DNA from: JABHVE01 sp047517625
GTDB taxonomy: Bacteria; Pseudomonadota; Alphaproteobacteria; UBA2966; CAIVPW01
DNA: 13,102 nucleotides
NCBI GenBank assembly: GCA_047517625.1
Contig: JAKZSO010000227.1
Location: 1-13,102, forward strand
Direction of reading: 5' to 3'
The notes under the pieces were generated by a model. The model ran no database searches. It saw nothing but the letters and a program-made list of their open reading frames with translations, and was not told the DNA's origin. A program made the translations under genes and the position numbers. Every line of letters begins with the position of its first letter. Position 1 is the stretch's first letter. Below are positions 6,995 to 13,102 of the stretch, piece after piece.

Positions 6995-8593
6995 TCATCC
7001 GGCGGCTGGCCTGGGGAAGTGAAGGACTTTTGCCTGGCGCACCAGGTCAAGTTTTGAAACCGTCTCCAACACCTCCTCGGTCAAGGGCTCGTCGACCTCC
7101 ACCAACGCAATTGCCTCGCCATCAATCTTGGTGCGGCCCAGCTGAAACGTCGCGATATTCACCCGGGCATCGCCCAGCACGGTGCCCAGTTGGCCAATGA
7201 ACCCAGGCTTGTCGGCATTCACCAAGAACAGCATGTGGGGCCCTAATTCGGCCTCGATGGCGATGCCGTTGACCTCCACTAATCGCGGTTTGGCGTCCGC
7301 CGACAACGTTCCCGCCACCGTCCTTTCCCGGCGCTCGGTTTTGACGGTCAGCCGGATCAAGGACGTGTAATCGCCTTCCTTTTGGTTGGCGACCTCGGTC
7401 ACGTCGATTTCCCGTTCCCGTGCCACCACCGGCGCATTGACCATGTTCACCGAATCCATCAACGGCGACAGCAGGCCTTCCAAAACCACGGCGGAAAGCG
7501 GCCTGGTGTTCAATTCCGCCACCTGGCCCTGGAACTGGATGGTGACCGCTTTGAGCCCGGTTTCGGTAATTTGCCCGGCGAAGCTGCCCAATTGTTGCGC
7601 CAGGCGCATATAGGGCCGCAGTTTGGGCGCATCTTCGGCGCTGACCGACGGCATGTTTAGGGCATTGGTAATTGCGCCCTGCGTCAAAAAGTCACCGATC
7701 TGTTCGCCGATCTGGGCGGCAACATTTTCCTGGGCTTCGGTTGTGGACGCTCCCAGATGGGGGGTGGCGATGACGTTCGGCGAGCCAAACAGCGGGCTGT
7801 CGCTAGCGGCGGGTTCAGCCGCAAAAACATCCAGCGCCGCACCGGCAACGTGGCCCGAATTTAATGCCGCCAACAAATCGTCTTCGACGATCAGCCCACC
7901 CCTGGCGCAATTGACGATGCGAACCCCCGGTCTTGTTTTCGCTAGGGCGTCGGCGTTGATGATATCCCGGGTCTGGTCGGTCAGCGGCGTGTGCAATGAA
8001 ATGAATTCGGCCCGGGCGAACAGGGCGTCCAGTTCGACTTTTTCCACGCCCAAATCCTCCGCCCGTTCCGGCGACAGATAGGGGTCATAGGCGATGACCC
8101 GCATTTTTAGGCCTTGGGCACGGTCGGCAACCACCGACCCGATGTTGCCGCAGCCGATCAGCCCCAGAATTTTGCCGGCGACTTCGACGCCCATGAACCG
8201 GGATTTCTCCCATTTGCCCTGACGGGTGGAACGATCGGCTTGGGGAATTTGCCGGGCCAAGGCCATGAGCATGGCGATGGCGTGCTCGGCGGTGGTGATG
8301 GCGTTGCCAAACGGGGTGTTCATGACCACGACACCGCGGGCGGTGGCCGCGGCCACATCCACGTTGTCGACACCGATCCCGGCCCGGCCCACCACTTTCA
8401 GCGCGCGCCCGGCTTTCAGAACGTCCGCCGTTACTTTGGTGGTGGACCGCACCGCTAGGCCATCGTAGTCGCCGATAATCTCGATCAGGGCGTCCGCATT
8501 CAGCCCGGCTTTCTCGTCAACCTCGATGCCGCGGTCGCGCAAAGCCGCCGCCGCCCGGGGGTTCATGGCATCGGAAATCAATACTTTCACCAC
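6995..8593 (-). CDS. serA: D-3-phosphoglycerate dehydrogenase
   Basis: NAD-dependent oxidation of 3-phosphoglycerate to phosphohydroxypyruvate, the first step of serine synthesis. I chose the first of two consecutive GTG codons (8593) because it gives MVKVLISD, matching the usual MPKVLISD start, and has AGGGA about 7 bases upstream; the second GTG (8590) is the alternative. The protein has 532 residues. The substrate domain spans about 1-100 and 285-315, with the Rossmann domain between (GCGNIG at 147-152). Catalytic residues are Arg231 (CARGG), Glu260 (FAAEP) and His279 (ATPHLGAST). An intervening (ASB) domain runs to about 440. The C-terminal ACT domain (about 455-528, NADKPGFIGQLGTVLGDARVNIA) marks the long form, where serine usually binds as inhibitor. 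Only two bases separate the serC stop from this start. Confidence 0.96.
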   Translation of the reverse strand: MVKVLISDAMNPRAAAALRDRGIEVDEKAGLNADALIEIIGDYDGLAVRSTTKVTADVLKAGRALKVVGRAGIGVDNVDVAAATARGVVVMNTPFGNAITTAEHAIAMLMALARQIPQADRSTRQGKWEKSRFMGVEVAGKILGLIGCGNIGSVVADRAQGLKMRVIAYDPYLSPERAEDLGVEKVELDALFARAEFISLHTPLTDQTRDIINADALAKTRPGVRIVNCARGGLIVEDDLLAALNSGHVAGAALDVFAAEPAASDSPLFGSPNVIATPHLGASTTEAQENVAAQIGEQIGDFLTQGAITNALNMPSVSAEDAPKLRPYMRLAQQLGSFAGQITETGLKAVTIQFQGQVAELNTRPLSAVVLEGLLSPLMDSVNMVNAPVVAREREIDVTEVANQKEGDYTSLIRLTVKTERRERTVAGTLSADAKPRLVEVNGIAIEAELGPHMLFLVNADKPGFIGQLGTVLGDARVNIATFQLGRTKIDGEAIALVEVDEPLTEEVLETVSKLDLVRQAKVLHFPRPAAG

Positions 8594-8595
8594 GC

Positions 8596-9747
8596 TTAGT
8601 TCCCTTTTCCCGTCTCGCCAAAGGCCCAATCGAGCCACGGCAGCATGTCTTGGGTGTCAGCCGCTTCCACCGTGGGCCCGCCCCAAATGCGGAACCCTGG
8701 TGGGCCGTCTCTATGCCCGGCGACGTCGAACGCAGCCTCTTCGGATTCCAACAAGCCCACCGTCGCCTTGATGCGCAGCCATTGCGCGTCGGTGCTCATG
8801 GCCGTGAACGTTGGCTCCACCACCTTCAGGCAGATCGAGGTGTTTGACCGGGTTGGTCTTTTTTCGGCCAGAAATTCCACCCAGTAGTTTTCTGCCACCC
8901 ACCGGGAAACCGCTGCCAAATTCGCCCGGGACCGCGATTTGGTCACAGCCAGGCCGCCAATGTGTTTAGCCCAACTCAGGGCATCCCTGGCGTCCTCCAC
9001 CGCCAGCAGCGATGGGGTGTTGATGGTCTCACCCCGGAAAATACCGTCGATCAACTTGCCATTCTTGACGAGCCGGAAAATTTTCGGCAGCGGCCATGTC
9101 GGCTCGTGGCTTTCCAGGCGCTCGACCGCCCGGGGCGACAAAATGAGCGTGCCAAAACCCGCTTCGCCGCCCAACGCCTTCTGCCAAGAAAACGTGGTGG
9201 CATCCAATTTGGCCCACGGTAAATCCATTGCGAACACCGCCGATGTGGCGTCGCAAATGGTCAGGCCCCGGCGATCATCAGCAATCCAGCCGCCGTCTGG
9301 GACTTTGACCCCGGACGTGGTGCCGTTCCAGGTGAACACAATGTCGCGGTCCGGGTCGGTTTGGCCCAGGTCGGGCAGGCCGCCATAGGCCGCCGTTAGC
9401 ACCCTGGCGCCCTCCACCTTCAGATGCTTGGTGATGTCCGTGGCCCAGCCGAGGCCAAAGCGTTCCCACGCCAACACGTCGACGCCCCGGGGCCCCAACA
9501 GGGACCACAATGCCATTTCCACGGCGCCCGTGTCCGAGGCAGGGACAATGCCGATACGCCAATCTGGGGGCACGCCAAGCACCGACCGGGTCAGGTCGAT
9601 GACCTCGGCCAATCTGGCCTTGCCCTCGGATGACCGGTGCGACCGGCCGACCAGGGCGGATTTAAGTGCATCCGGTGACCAACCCGGGCGTTTTGCGCAA
9701 GGCCCGGACGAAAACGCCGGCCTCTGTGGTCTGGTCGCTGGTTTCAC
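8596..9747 (-). CDS. serC: Phosphoserine aminotransferase, alphaproteobacterial type
   Basis: PLP enzyme that turns phosphohydroxypyruvate plus glutamate into phosphoserine, the second step of serine synthesis (the same fold also serves in pyridoxal phosphate synthesis). From the GTG at 9747 it has 383 residues, starting MKPATRPQRPAFSSGPCAKRPGWS, the characteristic start of the alphaproteobacterial SerC subfamily. Lys190 in TFSWQKALGGEAGFG is the expected Schiff-base lysine and Asp166 in CDATSAVF the cofactor-binding aspartate. A GGAAGGA ribosome site lies just upstream, within a hairpin. The frame is open further upstream to 9921, but that part crosses palindromic repeats and lacks family similarity. 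It heads the serC-serA pair and probably the run into hisZ and purA. Confidence 0.94.
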   Translation of the reverse strand: MKPATRPQRPAFSSGPCAKRPGWSPDALKSALVGRSHRSSEGKARLAEVIDLTRSVLGVPPDWRIGIVPASDTGAVEMALWSLLGPRGVDVLAWERFGLGWATDITKHLKVEGARVLTAAYGGLPDLGQTDPDRDIVFTWNGTTSGVKVPDGGWIADDRRGLTICDATSAVFAMDLPWAKLDATTFSWQKALGGEAGFGTLILSPRAVERLESHEPTWPLPKIFRLVKNGKLIDGIFRGETINTPSLLAVEDARDALSWAKHIGGLAVTKSRSRANLAAVSRWVAENYWVEFLAEKRPTRSNTSICLKVVEPTFTAMSTDAQWLRIKATVGLLESEEAAFDVAGHRDGPPGFRIWGGPTVEAADTQDMLPWLDWAFGETGKGN

Positions 9748-9800
9748 GGCTCTTCCTTCCAGAAGAGTAGCGATCCGTTGGGGGACCGTGGCCCGCGGGG
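9748..9800 (-). promoter_or_regulatory. Putative serC leader RNA with hairpin over the ribosome binding site
   Basis: On the minus strand, CTCTTC (9767-9762) and GAAGAG (9755-9750) pair around a 6-base loop, ending two bases before the serC GTG. The GGAAGGA ribosome site lies within the loop and 3' arm. Further 5', a GC-rich stretch with a short imperfect hairpin (GGGCC-ACG-GTCCC) is visible. From memory, Rfam describes a 'serC leader' in alphaproteobacteria, upstream of serC-serA, whose last stem overlaps the ribosome site; the position and design here fit. The 5' limit is my estimate. Confidence 0.55.
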
Positions 9801-9806
9801 ATACTA

Positions 9807-9847
9807 GTGCAGATCGTGGCCGCTGGGCCACGTGAATCTGAACGTCA
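9807..9847 (+). repeat. Palindromic repeat copy D, upstream of serC
   Basis: Plus strand: GTG, CAGAT (9810-9814), stem CGTGGCC (9815-9821), loop GCTG, stem GGCCACG (9826-9832), bulge TGA, ATCTG (9836-9840), AACGTCA. Flanks match copy A, while the inner stem has a different sequence on both sides and still pairs fully. It lies just beyond the serC leader, on the opposite strand to serC. Confidence 0.9.
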
Positions 9848-9858
9848 GAAAAAGAGTC

Positions 9859-9957
9859 CAGATCGTGGCCCGTTTTTTCGGTGGCGCGCGGATTCACTTG
9901 TTTGCCCCAGAGGGCACACAAGATTCGCGCTTCTGGGCCACGTGAATCTGAACGTCA
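9859..9957 (+). repeat. Palindromic repeat copy E, split by a nested hairpin
   Basis: The left arm CAGATCGTGGCCC (9859-9871) pairs with GGGCCACG-TGA-ATCTG (9935-9950) over 13 bp with the family's TGA bulge; 25 bases (9933-9957) are identical to copy D (9823-9847). The arms are separated by 63 bases, which hold a second hairpin: CTTGTTTGCCC (9897-9907) with GGGCACACAAG (9912-9922), 10 of 11 paired around loop CAGA, extended by GCGCG (9886-9890) with CGCGC (9926-9930). The right end lies four bases before the ATG at 9962. Confidence 0.8.
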
Positions 9958-9961
9958 TAGT

Positions 9962-11267
9962 ATGAGGAAATTTGGCAGCACTGCCGACGGGGCCGTGCTT
10001 AAATCACCCATGGCTCCAAAGATCGCCCAGCCGATGAAATTGCCCCACGAGGTCGAACCGCTCGAGGGGGTGCCAACCCACAAGCCGCCGCCGGAATTGG
10101 ACGTCACCCGGGCCCGGCGGGAAACCCCCGGGTGCCAACACGTGGCGCACTTCAACAATGCCGGGGCGGCGTTGATGCCGGAGCCGGTGGTCGAGGCGGT
10201 GGTCAGCCATCTGCGATTGGAATCCGAAATCGGTGGCTATGAGGCCGCGACCCGGGCCGAAGCCGCGGTGGGCGGCGTGTATGCCGCCGCCGCCAGATTG
10301 CTGAACGTGGACACCAGCGAGATTGCCATCGTTGACAATGCGACCAGGGCTTGGGCGGGGGTTTTTTATTCGCTGCCATTGGCGGAGGGCGACCGTATTC
10401 TCACCGGCGCGTCGGAGTACGTGTCGAACTATCTGGCGTTTTTGCAGCTGACCAAACGCACCGGCGTGGAGGTGGAAGCGGTGGCCTCGGACGAGTCCGG
10501 CCAAATTTCAGCCGACGCCTTGGCCAACGCCATCGATGACCGGACGAAGTTGATCGCCATTACCCACGTGCCCACCAATGGCGGACTGGTCAACCCCGCG
10601 GCCGCCATCGGCAAGATCGCTGCCCAGGCCGGGGTACCGTATTTGTTGGACGCGTGCCAGTCGGTTGGCCAGATGCCCATTGATGTCCAGGCCATCGGCT
10701 GTGACATGCTGTCGGCGACCGGGCGCAAATTTTTGCGGGGGCAGCGCGGCACCGGTTTGTTGTACGTGCGCAGAGGGCTGGCGGAACAGCTGGAACCCGC
10801 GGTGATCGATTTGGGCTCCGCCGACTTGGGTGGAAAAAGACCGTTACGAAATTCGCCCCGGCGCCAAACGGTTCGAATTGTGGGAAAGCTATATGGCCGG
10901 TAAGTCGGGTCTGCGCGCCGCCATGGATTACGCCCGGTCCTGGGACTTGGACGTGTCCTACGCCCGCATCCAAAAGCTGGCGGATCAGATCCGCACGGGC
11001 CTGGACGATATCCCGGGGGCCACGGTCCTCGACTTGGGGGCCGAACAGTGCGGGATTGTTTCCTTCACGATGGATAGCAGCGATCTCACCGAAGTTGTGA
11101 GGGCTCTGGGTGAACAGGCCATCAATGTCAGCGTTTCCACCGCCGACATGACCCGGCTGGATATGGAGTCCCGGGGAATCGAGTCGCTCGTGCGCGCCTC
11201 GGTCCACTACTACAACTCCAATGACGAAATCGCCCGGCTTCTTACGGCATTAGAATCTCTGGCTTAG
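9962..11267 (+). pseudogene. Class V (isopenicillin-N-epimerase/cysteine-desulfurase-like) aminotransferase, frameshifted
   Basis: Fold-type I PLP enzyme of aminotransferase class V; substrate not predictable. The first open segment runs from ATG 9962 to a stop at 10903, the second from about 10828 to 11267. Conserved parts from the first segment are HFNNAGAALMP, Asp230 in LLDACQSVGQMP, and the PLP lysine Lys256 in SATGRKFLRGQRGTGLLYVRR. The second continues DRYEIRPGAKRFELWE and reaches the C-terminus (VRASVHYYNSNDEIARL). The break is in GCC GAC TTG GGT GG; removing one T at 10826-10827 gives Ala-Asp-Trp-Val-Glu-Lys-Asp, which joins the halves smoothly into about 434 residues. No family residues seem lost, so this is either a recent single-base insertion or a sequence error. 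The first 45 residues precede the conserved domain, and a TTG at 10097 (before DVTRARRETPGC) could be the true start. It is divergent from serC. Confidence 0.85.
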
Positions 11268-12079
11268 TTTTTCGCCGAAATCGTGTGGGTATGGTTGAGG
11301 GGCCCGTGGCCGGTGCCAAATCCCGGCGCGGTTTCGATGGCCCGGTGCACGTAATCCCGTGCGCGCGAAACAGCTGACCCCAGGTCCATGCCTTGGGCAA
11401 GCCCCACCGCGATGCCTGATGCCAAGGTACAGCCGGTGCCGTGGGTGTTGGTGGAATGGATGCGCGGGCTGGTGAACCGGGTGACGCCGTCTGCCGTGGC
11501 CAGCACATCGACCACGGGGTCGGTATCCAAATGCCCGCCTTTGACCAGCACGGCTTTCGGCCCCTTCGCCACCAGAGCAGTGGCGGCCCTCTCCATATCC
11601 CCTGGCGTGGAAATTTGGTGGCCCGACAGGGCCTCGGCCTCGGGAGCGTTCGGTGTCAGCACCGTGGCCATGGGCAGCAGAACGGCGCGCACCACCTCCA
11701 CGGTGTCGGCTTGCAACAGGCGGGCGCCGCCCTTGGCCACCATCACCGGGTCGACTACGAGGGGAACGCCGTTGGCGCTGGCGGCGAGCACATCGGCCAC
11801 TCGGCGGACGATGCCGGCGGTGTTCAGCATGCCGGTCTTGATGCAATCGGCGCCGATGTCGGCCAACACCACCTCCATTTGCTCGGCGACGAAATCCGCG
11901 CTGACTGCCGACACACCGTGAACGGTATGGGTGTCTTGAGCGGTGAGGGCGGTGATGGCGGTGGCGGCGTAGCCACCCAAAGCGGTCACGGTTTTGATGT
12001 CTGCCTGAATGCCCGCGCCGCCACCGGAATCCGATCCGGCGACGATCAGAACGCGGCCAAGAGCATGATCAGACAACAT
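11264..12079 (-). CDS. thiD: Hydroxymethylpyrimidine/phosphomethylpyrimidine kinase
   Basis: Phosphorylates hydroxymethylpyrimidine and its monophosphate to the diphosphate, the pyrimidine half of thiamine, in the cytoplasm. The 271 residues (family about 260-270) show VLIVAGSDSGGGAGIQADIKT (10-30), which contacts the pyrimidine substrate, DPVMVAKGG (110-118), LTPNAPEAEAL (141-151), and the ribokinase-family anion-hole motif THGTGCTLASG (212-222) with catalytic Cys217. The only sensible start is ATG 12079, but no clear ribosome site precedes it. Codons 2 to 7 form one arm of a perfect 17-bp inverted repeat, so the non-conserved N-terminus (MLSDHAL) is repeat-encoded. The 3' end overlaps the aminotransferase stop on the other strand by four bases (TTAG). 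No TPP riboswitch elements are visible upstream. glmM lies upstream on the same strand. Confidence 0.95.
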   Translation of the reverse strand: MLSDHALGRVLIVAGSDSGGGAGIQADIKTVTALGGYAATAITALTAQDTHTVHGVSAVSADFVAEQMEVVLADIGADCIKTGMLNTAGIVRRVADVLAASANGVPLVVDPVMVAKGGARLLQADTVEVVRAVLLPMATVLTPNAPEAEALSGHQISTPGDMERAATALVAKGPKAVLVKGGHLDTDPVVDVLATADGVTRFTSPRIHSTNTHGTGCTLASGIAVGLAQGMDLGSAVSRARDYVHRAIETAPGFGTGHGPLNHTHTISAKN

Positions 12080-12185
12080 GAAACCATTTGACCGAAATTA
12101 TTTTGCGTCGTGCGCTTCGCGCGGCGTCTGCCCGGAAAGCCGATTTGCCGCCATCAAATTGACTCCAATTGTCTGATCATGCTCT
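12060..12185. repeat. Perfect 17-bp inverted repeat spanning the glmM-thiD gap and the thiD start
   Basis: AGAGCATGATCAGACAA (12060-12076) is the exact reverse complement of 12169-12185, with 92 bases between. The left arm is codons 2-7 of thiD, directly after its ATG. Beyond the right arm, GCTCT (12181-12185) also pairs locally with AGAGC (12194-12198), which includes the last base of the glmM stop, so two alternative foldings exist in a glmM-thiD transcript. I see no target-site duplication. The spacer contains a small GCGC-TTC-GCGC hairpin (about 12112-12122) and no gene. Confidence 0.9.
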
Positions 12186-12197
12186 AGCATTTCAGAG

Positions 12198-13102
12198 CTA
12201 GGCCTGGGCGTTTTCGACGGCGCCGGCAATGTCGTCGAGCACCGAGGCCACCAGGGCCTCGTCCGCGCCTTCGGCCATCACCCGTACCAACGGCTCGGTG
12301 CCGGAATTGCGCACCAGGACCCGGCCGTCGTCGCCTAAGCGCGCTTCGGCCGAGGCGACCGCGTCTTTGACTTTTGGGTCGTCCAGAGGCTTGCCGCCCC
12401 GGTGACGGATGTTGCGCAGCGCCTGGGGCAGGGGCTCGAACGGGCGGCCCACCGCGCTGACCGGCTGGTCGCGTTCGACAAACACGGCCAAGGCTTGCAA
12501 TGCCGCAACCAGGCCATCGCCGGTGGTGCAGAAATCGCGGAAAATCAGATGCCCGGATTGTTCGCCGCCGAAATTAAAGCCGTCGGCAACCATTTTTTCC
12601 ACCACATAACGATCACCCACATCGGTGCGCAGCAGGGTCAAATCCAAGCCTTCCAGATAGCGCTGCAAACCCAAATTCGACATCACCGTGGTGACCACGC
12701 CGCCGCCTTTGAGCATGCCGTTGTCACGCCAATCTTCGGCGATTAATGCCATCAGCTGGTCGCCGTCGATCAGCGCGCCTTTTTCGTCGCACAACACCAC
12801 CCGGTCGGCGTCGCCATCCAGGGCGATGCCCAGATCGGCGTTGTGTTCGACCACGGCCGCTTGCATCGCCTGAGTCGCGGTGGTGCCGCAGTCCTGATTG
12901 ATGTTGAAGCCGTCCGGGTCGACGCCGATGGGGACGACCTCGGCCCCCAATTCCCACAGCACATCGGGGGCGACGTTATAGGCGGCGCCGTTGGCGCAAT
13001 CGACGACGATCTTGAAGCCATCCAACGTGCGATCATCCAGGAAGGTTTTCTTGACGTATTCGATATAGCGCCCCGAGGCGTCTTCCAGGCGCTTGGCGCG
13101 GC
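12198..13102 (-). CDS. glmM: Phosphoglucosamine mutase, N-terminal part off the window
   Basis: Interconverts glucosamine-6-phosphate and glucosamine-1-phosphate, feeding UDP-GlcNAc for peptidoglycan and lipopolysaccharide. The frame is open to the window edge; 300 residues are visible of a family length of about 445, so the catalytic serine loop lies outside. Counting from the first full visible codon, the metal-binding loop DGDADR is at 95-100, the sugar-binding loop GEQSGH at 179-184, and the phosphate-binding RNSGTEP at 264-270. GEQSGH and the overall sequence favour GlmM over phosphomannomutase/phosphoglucomutase relatives. The TAG stop lies within a small hairpin (12181-12198) that leads into the inverted repeat before thiD. 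Confidence 0.95.
   Translation of the reverse strand, partial: RAKRLEDASGRYIEYVKKTFLDDRTLDGFKIVVDCANGAAYNVAPDVLWELGAEVVPIGVDPDGFNINQDCGTTATQAMQAAVVEHNADLGIALDGDADRVVLCDEKGALIDGDQLMALIAEDWRDNGMLKGGGVVTTVMSNLGLQRYLEGLDLTLLRTDVGDRYVVEKMVADGFNFGGEQSGHLIFRDFCTTGDGLVAALQALAVFVERDQPVSAVGRPFEPLPQALRNIRHRGGKPLDDPKVKDAVASAEARLGDDGRVLVRNSGTEPLVRVMAEGADEALVASVLDDIAGAVENAQA

Noticed and set aside
9801..9850. Sigma-70-like promoter for serC using TAGTAT as -10
   Set aside because: No acceptable -35 is found at the right spacing, and the hexamer match is only 4 of 6.
9748..9921. 58-residue N-terminal extension of serC
   Set aside because: The conserved family start and a good ribosome site are at GTG 9747; the extension is translated repeat and leader sequence.
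12060..12185. Insertion sequence or MITE with 17-bp terminal inverted repeats
   Set aside because: No target-site duplication is visible and no transposase is present; kept as an inverted repeat of unknown origin.
12080..12197. TPP (thi-box) riboswitch before thiD
   Set aside because: I could not find the conserved CTGAGA and ACCTGA-type segments on the minus strand.

Overview
The window reads as chromosome of a high-GC alphaproteobacterium, most likely Rhodospirillales-like. I infer this from the alphaproteobacterial-type SerC, the serC-serA-hisZ-purA block, overlapping glcDEF genes, and compact intergenic spaces filled with palindromic repeats. Nothing suggests a phage, plasmid or defence island. 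Nearly all genes are housekeeping metabolism; the unusual material lies in the gaps and gene edges.

Positions 1-3719 (+) hold glcD (5' end off the window), glcE and glcF, the three glycolate oxidase subunits, joined by stop/start overlaps. A small exported TPR protein follows (3745-4326, +). It converges on a long minus-strand run that reads serC (9747-8596), serA (8593-6995), hisZ (6909-5755), purA (5626-4343): two steps of serine synthesis, the regulatory subunit of the first histidine enzyme, and the first committed AMP step. A class V aminotransferase (9962-11267, +), broken by one extra base near 10826, diverges from serC. It ends 4 bases inside the 3' end of thiD (12079-11264, -). The 3' two thirds of glmM (12198 to the window edge, -) lies upstream of thiD.

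The main find is a family of palindromic repeats. Its arms read roughly CAGAT-(7-bp stem)-loop-(7-bp stem)-TGA-ATCTG. Three copies lie between hisZ and purA. One intact copy and one copy split by a nested hairpin lie upstream of serC. The inner stem sequence differs between the two sites but stays paired. At the hisZ end the repeat encodes the last hisZ codons and its stop. Reading on, the repeats form a chain of three tiny ORFs, each overlapping the next by ATGA and the last overlapping the purA start. Other edge oddities are a 22-bp tandem duplication at the hisZ start, a perfect 17-bp inverted repeat that includes the first codons of thiD, and a hairpin over the serC ribosome binding site that fits the known alphaproteobacterial serC leader.
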